From NCBI RefSeq assembly GCF_018860805.1, contig NZ_JAHKQR010000011.1, forward strand, positions 186,001 through 250,000: 64,000 bases of DNA, in the 5' to 3' direction. The translations under genes were made by a program, and so were the position numbers. Below, in pieces: positions 33,962 to 43,608 of this stretch (position 1 is the stretch's first letter; each line of letters starts with the position of its first letter). A model generated the notes under the pieces. That model was not told the DNA's origin. It did not search any database and saw nothing but the letters and a program-made list of their open reading frames with translations. This DNA comes from Aestuariibacter sp. A3R04 (GTDB lineage Bacteria > Pseudomonadota > Gammaproteobacteria > Enterobacterales > Alteromonadaceae).

Positions 33962-35857
33962 ATGATGCAACAAGTTGCCACGAAGAGTTCAGATATTGCC
34001 GCGTTGCCGATAGCGATCGACACGGGTAAAACTGCAGATACAGCCGGTGAAAATTCGACGGCGTTTGCAGAAGCTTTCGCACAAGCTAATCCCGAGAATA
34101 AAAGTAGCGCGAATAAGGCGAAAAATGCGGATGATGTTACTGACGTGCACTGGCGTAAGTCTGAAACGTCGGATAAAGCCAAAGAAAACTGGGTTAAGGC
34201 GGATGTGGATGCAGATGAGTTACCCGAAAAAAATGTCGTAAATGGAGATGCACGTGATGTCAGTCATGGGGACAAAGAAGATTTGCTAGCTGAGCCTGAG
34301 CAGCAACTGGTGGAATCAGAACGCCCCCATACACGCAATCAAACAGAAGAAACTGACTGGCTTGCTTATGTAGACTCCATACGCAACCAGGAAACAACAT
34401 CCGGCGTTAAAATATCTGTGGACAACGGCGAAGAGCTTGTAACAGAGCTTGATGATGGGGATATCGCCCCGGCATTGCCTGAAGCCGCCTCTGATATTGC
34501 CGACGAGTTTGCTCATCTCATTGAATTGCTTAAAGGCACCCCTGAAACAAACGGGGAAGTGTCAAACCAGAGTGCAACCCAAGGCGACGAGATACAGGCC
34601 CTGGCTGACAAGATTATTGACGCGATTGCTACACTAATGGACGCGGAAAGCGAGTCAGAAGAGGGAGGGCAGCAAGCGCAAGTTGACAACACCGAGGTGA
34701 CACAAATGGCGGCGGCATTGTTGGCGATGCTGGGTCATCATTCTGAGACAAAAAGCAAACGTGAAATAAGTGGGTCTGAGGCACAAACGGCAGCAGGTAC
34801 TGAAACGGATGTTTCTAGTGATGCCGGTCTGCTGGTGGCTATGCTCCAAGCTGAACTTTCCGGCGATACTCAGGGGCAAGCGGGCAGCGATAACCAGCCT
34901 AAAAGCGAAACCGGGTCGGGGGCCGAGAACCTTGCCAAGGTGCTGGCCGGCATGGGTGACAGCTCCGGGGATAGCGACATTAACATAGATCAAGTAACGA
35001 CTGCTTTGATCTCTGATGGAAAAGATGCAACCCGGGAGATTGTCTCAGGCGCGATTGTTGAACGCGTTGCTGCTGCCTTACCAGCAGGCGTGAGTGACAG
35101 CCAAAAAACGGAAATGAAGCAGAGTATTGCAGAAGCGGTTAGTCAGTATCAAAAAGGACTATCCGAGCCCGGCACAGAAACCGCGACCTTAGAGAGTGTG
35201 ATCACTCAGGAAATCGTCAATGCGGAAGTGATGGGGCGGGAACAGGCAGAGCAACTGGTTAGTGCTGAGTTGAGACAAATTGGTATGCTCGCGGCAGTGG
35301 CGATCAATGTTACGCAAAGTACCACGTCGTCTGCGTCAACGTTACAAAGTGCGGGTCAAACTTCGATAAGTGCAGTGAACGAGGTACAACAAATTACCGC
35401 AGAGCAACACGATAAACATATTCAAGACAACAATAAGCCAGTGAATATTCATCAGCCGGAAGGTCAGCAACAGCTGGCAGAAAAAATTCGTTGGATGGTG
35501 AATGCCAGAAACGCAATGGCTGAGATTCGTCTCGATCCTCCTGAGCTTGGGAGTATGCAGGTTAGGGTGAACGTGGCAGGCGATTCGGCATCAGTAAGTT
35601 TTGTGGTGCAATCTCCACAGGCAAAAGAGGCTTTGGCACAGGCCGAGCCAAGGCTGCGTGATATGCTGGCTGAGCAGGGAATTGCGTTAGGCGAATCGGT
35701 TGTCAGTCAACAGCAGCAACAAGGGACTGGCGACGGGCAGTCCGGCAACGGCCCGGGAGGACAGGGTGAGTTTGCCGGTGAACCTGATGACGATACGCAA
35801 ATTAGCGAACAGCCGTTAACCAGACAGGCGCAAGGTGGCATCGACGACTATGCTTAA
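33962..35857 (+). CDS. fliK: Flagellar hook-length control protein FliK
   Basis: A long (631-residue) FliK. Most of the protein is acidic, low-complexity sequence rich in Glu, Asp, Ser, Thr and Gln, as expected for the extended ruler part. The conserved C-terminal switch domain is at about residues 520-600: LAEKIRWMVNARNAMAEIRL, DPPELGSMQVRVNV and FVVQSPQAKEALAQAEPRLR, followed by a Gln/Gly-rich tail. ATG 33962 has GAGG at 33949-33952; the frame extends to TTG 33920 without support. It measures hook length and switches export specificity through FlhB. Confidence 0.9.
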   Translation: MMQQVATKSSDIAALPIAIDTGKTADTAGENSTAFAEAFAQANPENKSSANKAKNADDVTDVHWRKSETSDKAKENWVKADVDADELPEKNVVNGDARDVSHGDKEDLLAEPEQQLVESERPHTRNQTEETDWLAYVDSIRNQETTSGVKISVDNGEELVTELDDGDIAPALPEAASDIADEFAHLIELLKGTPETNGEVSNQSATQGDEIQALADKIIDAIATLMDAESESEEGGQQAQVDNTEVTQMAAALLAMLGHHSETKSKREISGSEAQTAAGTETDVSSDAGLLVAMLQAELSGDTQGQAGSDNQPKSETGSGAENLAKVLAGMGDSSGDSDINIDQVTTALISDGKDATREIVSGAIVERVAAALPAGVSDSQKTEMKQSIAEAVSQYQKGLSEPGTETATLESVITQEIVNAEVMGREQAEQLVSAELRQIGMLAAVAINVTQSTTSSASTLQSAGQTSISAVNEVQQITAEQHDKHIQDNNKPVNIHQPEGQQQLAEKIRWMVNARNAMAEIRLDPPELGSMQVRVNVAGDSASVSFVVQSPQAKEALAQAEPRLRDMLAEQGIALGESVVSQQQQQGTGDGQSGNGPGGQGEFAGEPDDDTQISEQPLTRQAQGGIDDYA

Positions 35858-35942
35858 TGGTGCATGCGCATATTTGATGTGTGTTGCACATTATCTTTAA
35901 TGTCTCATAATACTCGCGAAAATGGTTGAAAAGGCGTAATCC

Positions 35943-36482
35943 ATGGCAGACGAAGAGTTACAAATTGAAGAAGAAGGTGGCAAGAAAAGCAAGTTGATGC
36001 TGATTGTCATCATTGTTGTCGTACTTCTCGGTGGGGGCGCAGCTGCTTATTTCTTTCTGTTTGCTGGCGAGGATGAACCCGCCGCGGCGCAACTCGCTGA
36101 AGGTGAAGGCGGCGCGCTAGTGGCTGACGAAACTGAAAATACCTCAGGCAGTGCCGAAGTGGGCAGCGCGCTGTACGTGGCTATTCCTCAGCCAATCACT
36201 TTTCACATTCCAGGCAGCGGTCGGGAAAGAACGGTGCAAATTAAAATTCAATTATTAGTGCGCGGAAGCGAAAATGAGGAAGCGGCGAAGGTCAATATCC
36301 CGCTAATTCAGGGAACCCTTTTAAAAGTGTTTAGTTCCAGTAACGCAGACGATTTAGTTACCGAAGCCGGAAAAATAGAACTGCGGGAAAAAGCGCTGGA
36401 GGAAGTGCAGGCTGCGATGAAAAAGTACACGGGCTCAGATGTGGTAGAGCAAGTGTTATTTACCGGCTTTGTGATGCAATAA
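35943..36482 (+). CDS. fliL: Flagellar basal body-associated protein FliL
   Basis: A 179-residue single-span inner-membrane protein. A short acidic and Lys-containing cytoplasmic N-terminus precedes a membrane helix at about 18-41 (LMLIVIIVVVLLGGGAAAYFFL), then an acidic linker and the periplasmic SPFH-like domain (YVAIPQPITFHIPGSG, VQIKIQLLVRG, LIQGTLLKVFSSSNADDL). The C-terminus ends VEQVLFTGFVMQ, the usual FliL end. It surrounds and stabilises stators. 85 bp after fliK. Confidence 0.93.
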   Translation: MADEELQIEEEGGKKSKLMLIVIIVVVLLGGGAAAYFFLFAGEDEPAAAQLAEGEGGALVADETENTSGSAEVGSALYVAIPQPITFHIPGSGRERTVQIKIQLLVRGSENEEAAKVNIPLIQGTLLKVFSSSNADDLVTEAGKIELREKALEEVQAAMKKYTGSDVVEQVLFTGFVMQ

Positions 36483-36494
36483 CAGGATAACACG

Positions 36495-37553
36495 GTGAGC
36501 GATTTACTATCACAAGATGAAATTGACGCGCTACTACACGGTGTTGATGACGTCGAAGAAGAAGAGGTCTCCGAAACCCCATCCGATGCGTCGGCCCTGG
36601 AGTATGACTTCTCCTCGCAGGACCGCATTGTTCGTGGGCGAATGCCGACACTGGAAATTGTCAATGAACGGTTTGCCCGGCATTTGCGGGTGAGTCTGTT
36701 CAATATGATGCGGCGTTCAGCCGAGGTGTCCATTAACGGCATACAGATGATCAAATTTGGTGAGTATATTCATACCTTGTTTGTGCCTACCAGCTTGAAC
36801 ATGGTGAGGTTCCGTCCTCTAAAAGGCACGGGGCTCATTACCATGGAAGCCCGGTTAGTGTTTATTTTGGTGGACAACTTCTTCGGAGGGGATGGACGCT
36901 ATCACGCGAAAATAGAAGGAAGGGAGTTTACGCCAACTGAGCGACGGATTATCCAGATGTTGCTCAAAATCATTTTTGAAGACTACAAAGAGGCCTGGGC
37001 GCCGGTGATGGATGTGTCGTTTGAGTATCTTGACTCAGAAGTAAATCCAGCAATGGCAAACATCGTTAGTCCCACGGAAGTGGTGGTCATCAGCTCTTTC
37101 CATATTGAGTTGGACGGAGGGGGCGGCGATTTTCACGTATCTTTGCCTTATTCGATGTTGGAACCCATCAGAGAGCTGTTGGATGCAGGCGTACAAAGCG
37201 ATAAAGAAGATACTGATCTTAGGTGGAGCAAAGCCTTGCGGGATGAAATTCTCGATGTTCACGTGGCCCTAACCACACATATGCTTGAGGTTGATGTACC
37301 GCTGCGAGAGGTAATGGAATTTAAGGCCGGCGATATTATTCCGGTTGAAATGCCAGAACACATTACCGTACTGATAGAAGATCTGCCTACATTCAGAGCG
37401 AAACTGGGGCGTTCCCGGGACAATCTGGCACTGAAAATTTCAGACAAAATCCCCAGACCGACGTCAGTTAAGTCGGAACTACAACTGTTAACACGTGGCG
37501 GGCGCGTTATTGATAATGACGCAGAGCTACAAGTACTTGAAGAAGACCTGTGA
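36495..37553 (+). CDS. fliM: Flagellar motor switch protein FliM
   Basis: A 352-residue C-ring protein that binds CheY-P. The GTG start gives the N-terminus SDLLSQDEIDALLHGV with the EIDALL CheY-binding motif. The middle CheC-like domain includes ARHLRVSLFNMMRRSAEVSI, GTGLITMEARLVFILVDNFFGG and EFTPTERRIIQMLL; the C-terminal SpoA domain is near 255-340 (MEFKAGDIIPVEMPEHI). It begins 12 bp after fliL and its length is typical. Confidence 0.95.
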   Translation: MSDLLSQDEIDALLHGVDDVEEEEVSETPSDASALEYDFSSQDRIVRGRMPTLEIVNERFARHLRVSLFNMMRRSAEVSINGIQMIKFGEYIHTLFVPTSLNMVRFRPLKGTGLITMEARLVFILVDNFFGGDGRYHAKIEGREFTPTERRIIQMLLKIIFEDYKEAWAPVMDVSFEYLDSEVNPAMANIVSPTEVVVISSFHIELDGGGGDFHVSLPYSMLEPIRELLDAGVQSDKEDTDLRWSKALRDEILDVHVALTTHMLEVDVPLREVMEFKAGDIIPVEMPEHITVLIEDLPTFRAKLGRSRDNLALKISDKIPRPTSVKSELQLLTRGGRVIDNDAELQVLEEDL

Positions 37554-37581
37554 CACAGGTTGCAAATAAAGAGGCAATGTC

Positions 37582-37989
37582 ATGAGTGAAAATGACGGAA
37601 TGGACGATTGGGCAGCAGCCATGGCCGAACAGGCAGATGCCGAGGCGGGGGATGGAGAAGGTAATGACGACGTTCAGGTGGCCGAACTGGATGAACTTAC
37701 CGACGACGCGCCCATCACCCAAGAAGAAAAGAAGAAACTGGATACCATTTTAGATATTCCGGTTACCATTTCTATGGAAGTGGGACGAAGCCAGATAAGT
37801 ATCCGCAACCTGCTACAATTGAACCAAGGGTCCGTGGTTGAGCTTGACAGGGTGGCAGGCGAACCACTGGATGTTTTGGTAAATGGCACGTTGATTGCTC
37901 ATGGAGAAGTAGTAGTCGTCAACGATAAATTTGGTATTCGGTTAACGGATGTTATTAGTCAAATCGAGAGAATTAAGAAGCTCAGGTAA
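37582..37989 (+). CDS. fliN: Flagellar motor switch protein FliN
   Basis: A 135-residue FliN. An acidic N-terminal extension (MDDWAAAMAEQADAEAG) is followed by the SpoA domain: ILDIPVTISMEVGRSQISI, LLQLNQGSVVELDRVAGEPLDVLVNG and HGEVVVVNDKFGIRLTDV. It forms the lower C-ring with FliM and docks FliH. Preceded by GAGG at 37570-37573. Confidence 0.95.
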   Translation: MSENDGMDDWAAAMAEQADAEAGDGEGNDDVQVAELDELTDDAPITQEEKKKLDTILDIPVTISMEVGRSQISIRNLLQLNQGSVVELDRVAGEPLDVLVNGTLIAHGEVVVVNDKFGIRLTDVISQIERIKKLR

Positions 37990-38017
37990 AACGCTTTCTA
38001 AAACAGGGGGTTGCGTT

Positions 38018-38434
38018 ATGCTGCCCCTATTATTTAGCCACGCAGCTGTAGCAGACAGCGGCAGTTCAATTACAAATCCCACGTCAGTACTGTCAATTTT
38101 CCTATCATTACTTTTGGTTGTGGGGATTATTTTCTCCCTCGCATGGCTTATGCGTCGGTTTAATGTCACTCATGCCAGTAGCGGTCAAATGAAGGTGGTG
38201 GCGAGTATGGTAGCCGGTACCCGAGAACGCATTATGGTAATTCAGGTTGGCGATGAACAGCACATAGTTGGGGTAACTGCTCATACTATTAATCATCTGG
38301 CAAAGCTGGAGACGCCGTTGTCCCCGCCAGAGCCATTGTCCTCTCAGGGGGCTGACTTCAAAGAAAAACTCATAAAGGCCATGGCGGGCACCCTCAACCC
38401 ATCAGTAAAAGAAGGCAGACAAGATGAAAAATAG
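38018..38434 (+). CDS. fliO: Flagellar biosynthetic protein FliO
   Basis: A 138-residue export-gate assembly protein. ATG 38018 is chosen because AGGGGG (38005-38010) precedes it by 7 bp; the frame runs back to 37949 inside fliN. One membrane helix lies at about 26-47 ([22 protein letters not shown]) followed by [41 protein letters not shown] in type, the conserved FliO cytoplasmic domain. The end overlaps fliP by 11 bp. Confidence 0.88.
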   Translation: MLPLLFSHAAVADSGSSITNPTSVLSIFLSLLLVVGIIFSLAWLMRRFNVTHASSGQMKVVASMVAGTRERIMVIQVGDEQHIVGVTAHTINHLAKLETPLSPPEPLSSQGADFKEKLIKAMAGTLNPSVKEGRQDEK

Positions 38435-39188
38435 TTGGTTTACGGCCGGGTTTTTCACGCTGTTGCTTTGTGTATTATTGGCTACACCAGCTTGGGCACA
38501 ACAGGGTATTTCCGCCGTTACTGTTACCACTAACCCCGATGGCTCGCAGGATTACTCCATGACGTTGCAAGCACTGTTCATTATGACAGCGCTCAGTCTG
38601 ATCCCGGCGTTTATCATGATGATGACCTCCTTTACCAGAATTATTGTGGTGCTGTCGATTTTGCGGCAGGCGATTGGTTTGCAGCAATCGCCATCAAATC
38701 AAATTCTCATCGGCGTCAGTTTGTTTCTTTCTATGTTTATTATGACACCGGTTTTTGAAGAGGTGAACGAGCGGGCGCTTCAGCCATACCTTGAGGAGAC
38801 AATGACAGCAAGAGAGGCGTTAGATGAGGCCGCGCAGCCTATGAGGGCATTTATGTTGTCGCAAACCCGGGTAAAAGATCTGGAGACCTTTGTGCGGATT
38901 GCTGGTGATGAGGATAAATATCAGGAGCCGGCAGATGTTCCGATGACGATTCTTATCCCGTCTTTTGTGACCAGTGAACTGAAAACAGCATTTCAAATTG
39001 GATTTATGCTGTTCATACCGTTTCTCATTATCGATCTGGTTGTCGCTTCAATATTAATGGCCATGGGTATGATGATGCTGTCACCAATGATAGTGTCGTT
39101 GCCGTTTAAGCTGATGCTGTTTGTGTTGGTGGACGGCTGGAACCTAATTTTCGGCACGCTGGCTACCAGCTTCGGGATGGGGGTCTAG
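38424..39188 (+). CDS. fliP: Flagellar type III export gate protein FliP
   Basis: A 254-residue gate protein. A cleavable signal peptide is visible ([24 protein letters not shown], cut after AWA). Conserved motifs include [49 protein letters not shown], the ALxxAxxPMRxFM element, and [24 protein letters not shown]. FliP, FliQ and FliR build the helical export pore. Confidence 0.96.
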   Translation: MKNSWFTAGFFTLLLCVLLATPAWAQQGISAVTVTTNPDGSQDYSMTLQALFIMTALSLIPAFIMMMTSFTRIIVVLSILRQAIGLQQSPSNQILIGVSLFLSMFIMTPVFEEVNERALQPYLEETMTAREALDEAAQPMRAFMLSQTRVKDLETFVRIAGDEDKYQEPADVPMTILIPSFVTSELKTAFQIGFMLFIPFLIIDLVVASILMAMGMMMLSPMIVSLPFKLMLFVLVDGWNLIFGTLATSFGMGV

Positions 39189-39193
39189 GGCAT

Positions 39194-39463
39194 ATGTCAC
39201 CTGAAGTTTTTGTTGAAATTCTTCGCGAGTCAATGTTTATGGTTATATTGCTGGTATCTGCTGTGATTGTACCAAGTATGATCGTTGGTTTAATTGTCGC
39301 TGTGTTTCAAGCCGCCACGTCCATTAATGAGCAAACCATGAGCTTTCTGCCGCGTTTAATAGTCACCTTGTTGGCACTGAGTTGGGGAGGAAACTGGCTG
39401 GTGGAAAAGGTCATGGACTTCACATTTCATATGGTAGACCAAATCCCTCAGGTGGTCGGTTAG
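39194..39463 (+). CDS. fliQ: Flagellar export gate protein FliQ
   Basis: An 89-residue two-helix membrane protein: SPEVFVEILRESMFMVILLVSAVIVPSMIVGLIVAVFQAATSINEQTMSFLPR in type, then a second helix ending WLVEKVMDF. The QAATSINEQTMSFLP motif is diagnostic. 5 bp after fliP. Confidence 0.96.
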   Translation: MSPEVFVEILRESMFMVILLVSAVIVPSMIVGLIVAVFQAATSINEQTMSFLPRLIVTLLALSWGGNWLVEKVMDFTFHMVDQIPQVVG

Positions 39464-39469
39464 TTTTTC

Positions 39470-40252
39470 ATGAATGTCGAGCTTGCCACCGTCAATCAGT
39501 TTCTCGCTGACATGCTACTGCCATTTATGCGCATTAGTGGCATGTTTGCAGCTATGATTGGTTTGAGTGCTAAATCCATTCCCACGACGGTAAGAGCACT
39601 GCTCGCTATCTTTTTAACTCTGGTAATTATGCCAGTGGTGAAACCAGTACCCGTTGATAACCTGGTTGATGTGGCAGCTTTCGTCGTGGTAATACAACAA
39701 CTCATTATTGGTATTGCCATTGGGTTTATTTCGATGATGGTGCTCAATACCTTTGTTCTTGCCGGACAGATAATTGCAATGCAAACAGGGCTTGGTTTTG
39801 CCTCAATTGTCGATCCGGTAAACGGGATTAACGTACCGGCCGTGGGCCAGTTTTATCTCATACTGGCTACCTTGTTGTTCTGGACGATGGATGGTCATTT
39901 GGCCATGATACAAATGATTACCATGAGTTTTGATGCCTTTCCCATTGGCGAAGTATGGTGGACAAAAGAGCAATTTCAAAGCATTGCTGAGTGGGGAGCA
40001 TGGATGTTTATTTCCGCTGTGACCATTTCTTTGGCTCCCATTGTCTCTTTGCTCATCGTTAACCTGGCTTTTGGTGTGATGACAAAAGCTGCCCCCCAGT
40101 TAAACATTTTTAGTATTGGTTTTTCCATCGCTCAAATTATGGGCCTTATCATTATATGGATAACCCTCGATAACTTTACGTCTCACTTTGCCAGTCAATG
40201 GCAGCGAGCTCAGCAGTTTATGTGTGAGCTCCTACAGATATGTCCTGTGTAA
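39470..40252 (+). CDS. fliR: Flagellar export gate protein FliR
   Basis: A 260-residue polytopic membrane protein with about six hydrophobic segments. Landmarks are FMRISGMFAAMIGLSAKSIP, QQLIIGIAIGFISMMVLNTFVLAGQIIAMQTGLGFASIVDPVNG in type, LLFWTMDGHLAMI and LAFGVMTKAAPQLNIFSIGF. Immediately after fliQ and 11 bp before flhB. Confidence 0.95.
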   Translation: MNVELATVNQFLADMLLPFMRISGMFAAMIGLSAKSIPTTVRALLAIFLTLVIMPVVKPVPVDNLVDVAAFVVVIQQLIIGIAIGFISMMVLNTFVLAGQIIAMQTGLGFASIVDPVNGINVPAVGQFYLILATLLFWTMDGHLAMIQMITMSFDAFPIGEVWWTKEQFQSIAEWGAWMFISAVTISLAPIVSLLIVNLAFGVMTKAAPQLNIFSIGFSIAQIMGLIIIWITLDNFTSHFASQWQRAQQFMCELLQICPV

Positions 40253-40263
40253 GGTAAGTAGAT

Positions 40264-41388
40264 ATGGCAGACGAACAGGAAAAAACAGAAGACCCCACGG
40301 GGAAGAAACTTGATGACTCCCGAAAGAAAGGGCGGCTGGCGCGATCCCGAGAGTTGTCCACCACGTTGGTTCTGGTTGTCAGCGGTGTGATGTTTTTGGT
40401 GATGGGCGGAACCATCGCCAAAGCGGTATTTGGCATGATGCAAAGTATGTTTCAGCTCTCGCGCTCGCAAACGTACGATACTACTTATATGTTTCAAGCA
40501 TGGGGATTTGCCTTGACGTCGGTGGCCGGACCGGTACTCACTTACATGATAGTCGCCATGATCGCCGGCATTTACGGCTCTATTGCCTTGGGTGGTTACA
40601 ATTTTACCTGGTATTCTGCGAAACCTAACTTTGCCAAAATGAACCCATTAGCAGGGGTTAAACGAATGTTTGGTGTCAATGGCCTGGTAGAGCTACTCAA
40701 GGCTTTCGCCAAATTTCTGGTTATTGGTTCTATGGCGTTTGGTGCATTGCTGTATTTTCAGGACGAAGCCTTGCACCTGGATATGGAGTTGTACCCCCTA
40801 AACCTGTTTCACGCGCTGGATATGTTGGAGTGGGCGTTTCTGATAATGACATTAGGGATGATTCCCATTGCAGCGTTTGACGTACCCTATCAGCTTTACA
40901 AACACAATAAAGAAATGAAAATGTCCAAACAGGAAGTAAAGGACGAACGCAAAAATGCAGATGGGAATCCGCAGGTTAAGAGTCGTATTCGCAAGTTGCA
41001 GTATCAGGCTGCCGCGCGTCGAATGATGCAGGAAGTGCCAAAAGCCGATGTTGTAGTAACTAACCCTACGCATTATTCTGTCGCACTTAAATACGACGAC
41101 AACGGCGGCAGGGCGCCTGTTTTGGTCGCGAAAGGCGTAGATGAGCTGGCAATGCATATTCGTAAAATTGCCGACGCCCATGAGGTGCCAATTGTGCCCT
41201 CACCCATGCTGGCGCGGGCAATTTACTACTCGACAGAAGTTGAGCACGAAATACCCCACAAGCTATTTATGGCTGTGGCTCAGGTTTTGGCGTATGTCTT
41301 TCAGTTACGGGCGTTCAAAGCCGGTAAAGGCAAGCGACCTAAACCCCTTAAAAAAGATTTGCCCGTCCCTCCTGAATTACGTCGCTAA
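40264..41388 (+). CDS. flhB: Flagellar export switch protein FlhB
   Basis: A 374-residue membrane protein with the N-terminal EQEKTEDPTGKKLDDSRKKG motif, four membrane segments in the first ~210 residues, and a cytoplasmic domain carrying the autocleavage motif N-P-T-H in VVTNPTHYSVALKY. Cleavage there changes substrate class from hook to filament, in concert with FliK. The C-terminus ends in the Pro-rich PLKKDLPVPPELRR typical of this group. Confidence 0.96.
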   Translation: MADEQEKTEDPTGKKLDDSRKKGRLARSRELSTTLVLVVSGVMFLVMGGTIAKAVFGMMQSMFQLSRSQTYDTTYMFQAWGFALTSVAGPVLTYMIVAMIAGIYGSIALGGYNFTWYSAKPNFAKMNPLAGVKRMFGVNGLVELLKAFAKFLVIGSMAFGALLYFQDEALHLDMELYPLNLFHALDMLEWAFLIMTLGMIPIAAFDVPYQLYKHNKEMKMSKQEVKDERKNADGNPQVKSRIRKLQYQAAARRMMQEVPKADVVVTNPTHYSVALKYDDNGGRAPVLVAKGVDELAMHIRKIADAHEVPIVPSPMLARAIYYSTEVEHEIPHKLFMAVAQVLAYVFQLRAFKAGKGKRPKPLKKDLPVPPELRR

Positions 41389-41407
41389 GCAGGCTAAATC
41401 GTACAAA

Positions 41408-41424
41408 CTGGCATGGTAGTTGTA
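41408..41424 (+). promoter_or_regulatory. Candidate sigma-54 promoter of flhA
   Basis: CTGGCATGGTAGTTGTA has a near-consensus TGGCA -24 element and TTG at -12, with GG (41410-41411) followed after 10 bases by GT (41422-41423) where GC is expected. It lies in the 93-bp flhB-flhA gap. flhA starts its own sigma-54 transcript in Vibrio. The GC to GT change lowers confidence. Confidence 0.5.
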
Positions 41425-41481
41425 GAACTCTCTTCATACTCGAATTGAGCGTCAATTTTCTGTTAGCGAGATTTTCATACC

Positions 41482-43581
41482 ATGCAGTTACCCGGTTACC
41501 TTCAGCGGTTTGATAAAGACCAGTTGCAAACCTTCACCAACGGATTGGGCGCACCTGTGGTACTTCTGGCAATCATGGGGATGGTTATTTTACCCATGCC
41601 GCCGTTTTTGCTTGATGTGCTGTTCAGTTTTAATATTGCGTTGAGTCTGGTTATTATTCTGGTTGCTGTATTCACACAGAAACCCGTAGATTTTGGCATT
41701 TTTCCCTTAGTCTTACTTATTGCAACTGTGCTGCGTCTTGCGCTGAATGTGGCCTCCACACGGGTGGTCTTACTGTATGGCCACGAGGGGGGGGATGCTG
41801 CAGGTAAAGTCATTGAAGCGTTTGGCGCGGTCGTTATTGGCGGTAACTACGCCGTCGGTGTCGTGGTATTTGCCATCCTCCTGATTATTAACTTTAAGGT
41901 AGTAACCGCTGGAGCAGGCCGTATATCAGAGGTAAGCGCTCGCTTTACTCTTGATGCTATGCCTGGAAAACAAATGGCCATTGATGCCGATCTCAATGCG
42001 GGTTATATCGATCAAGATGAAGCCCGCAGTCGCCGTGAAGAGATCACCGCAGAAGCCGATTTTTATGGTTCCATGGATGGTGCGTCGAAGTTTGTAAAAG
42101 GCGATGCTGTTGCGGGCTTGTTTATTATGCTCATCAACATTGTTGGTGGCCTGTTTATCGGTATGATTCAGCACGACTTATCGTTTGGTAATGCCCTTGA
42201 GGTTTATACTATTCTTACCATTGGTGACGGTTTGGTCGCGCAAATTCCATCCTTACTGCTTTCTGTGGCTACCGCCATTATTGTGACGCGGGAAAACGAA
42301 ACCCAGGAGATGGGCAAGGAAATTCGCGCCCAGTTGGGCAATCCTCAGGCGCTGTATATTGCAGCCGCGGTATTATTTGTCATGGGCATTGTGCCCGGCA
42401 TGCCACACATAGCTTTTCTGGGCTTTGCTGCAATAGCGGCAGGTTATGCCTACTGGCAGAATAACAGGGGGAAACGCGAAGCCGAGAAACCAGGTGTTCC
42501 GGTGAAATCAGAAGCCAGTGAGCAGATCACCCCTGAAATAAAAGAGTTGGGATGGGATGACGTACAGCAGGTGGATACCATTGGTCTTGAGGTTGGCTAT
42601 CGGCTTATTCCATTGGTTGACAAAAGCCAGGGCGGTGAGTTACTTACCCGAATTAAAGGTGTCCGCAAGAAATTGTCACAGGAACTGGGTTTCTTGGTTC
42701 CTCCTGTTCATATTCGGGACAATTTAGACCTTGACCCCAACGCATATACGATCGCCATGCTAGGCGTGACCATTGGTGACGCTCAGGTGAGCCACGATGA
42801 AGAACTGGCAATTAACCCCGGGCAGGTGTTTGGACAACTCGACGGCCGTCCTACAAAAGATCCCGCATTTGGCCTGGATGCAGTATGGATCCGGCCAAAT
42901 CAGCGCGAGCATGCCCAAACTCTTGGTTACACGGTGGTCGATGCTGCTACTGTGGTGGCCACTCATCTTAGCCAGCTTCTTAGCAACAACGCATATCAGT
43001 TACTGGGCCACGAGGAAACTCAACAATTACTTGATATGCTGGCCAAGCACAGTCCTAAACTTGTGGAAGGTCTGGTACCCGATATCCTGCCCTTGAGCAC
43101 GGTAGTAAAAGTACTGCAAACCTTGTTATTTGAAGGGGTTCCTATTCGCGATATGCGCACGATTGTACAAACGCTTTCTGAGTATGGACCCCGTAGTCAG
43201 GACCCTGATGTACTTGTGTCGGCGGTTAGGATTGCGCTTAAACGCCTCATCATTCAGGAGATTAGCCAAGGCAATAAGGAAGTTCCCGTCATAACTCTGG
43301 CACCAGAGTTGGAACAAATGTTGCACCAGTCTCTACAAGCAGGTGGAGAAGAAGGTGCTGGCATAGAGCCAGGACTGGCCGACAGACTTCAGCAGTCTCT
43401 GCAGCAGGCCGCGCAGCAGCAAGAGTTGGAAGGCGAGCCCGCAGTCCTGTTGACATCAGGTATGTTACGACCGGTGTTGTCCCGATTCCTCAAGTATTCA
43501 GTCGCGGGATTACACGTGTTGTCATATCAGGAAATACCGGATGATAAACAAATTAAAATAGTCAGCTCAGTGGGTCAATAA
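41482..43581 (+). CDS. flhA: Flagellar export gate protein FlhA
   Basis: A 699-residue export-gate protein, of normal length. The first ~330 residues hold about eight membrane segments and the FHIPEP motifs: LLDVLFSFNIALSLVIILVAVF, FGIFPLVLLIATVLRLALNVASTR in type, RFTLDAMPGKQMAIDADLNAGYI and RRREI-like SRREEITAEADFYGSMDGASKF. The soluble C-terminal domain (about 360-699) forms the nonameric ring receiving FliI/FliJ and chaperones. It starts a new block with flhF, flhG and fliA. Confidence 0.96.
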   Translation: MQLPGYLQRFDKDQLQTFTNGLGAPVVLLAIMGMVILPMPPFLLDVLFSFNIALSLVIILVAVFTQKPVDFGIFPLVLLIATVLRLALNVASTRVVLLYGHEGGDAAGKVIEAFGAVVIGGNYAVGVVVFAILLIINFKVVTAGAGRISEVSARFTLDAMPGKQMAIDADLNAGYIDQDEARSRREEITAEADFYGSMDGASKFVKGDAVAGLFIMLINIVGGLFIGMIQHDLSFGNALEVYTILTIGDGLVAQIPSLLLSVATAIIVTRENETQEMGKEIRAQLGNPQALYIAAAVLFVMGIVPGMPHIAFLGFAAIAAGYAYWQNNRGKREAEKPGVPVKSEASEQITPEIKELGWDDVQQVDTIGLEVGYRLIPLVDKSQGGELLTRIKGVRKKLSQELGFLVPPVHIRDNLDLDPNAYTIAMLGVTIGDAQVSHDEELAINPGQVFGQLDGRPTKDPAFGLDAVWIRPNQREHAQTLGYTVVDAATVVATHLSQLLSNNAYQLLGHEETQQLLDMLAKHSPKLVEGLVPDILPLSTVVKVLQTLLFEGVPIRDMRTIVQTLSEYGPRSQDPDVLVSAVRIALKRLIIQEISQGNKEVPVITLAPELEQMLHQSLQAGGEEGAGIEPGLADRLQQSLQQAAQQQELEGEPAVLLTSGMLRPVLSRFLKYSVAGLHVLSYQEIPDDKQIKIVSSVGQ

Positions 43582-43608
43582 TCTGACACCGGGTGTGGAG
43601 AGGGTGAA

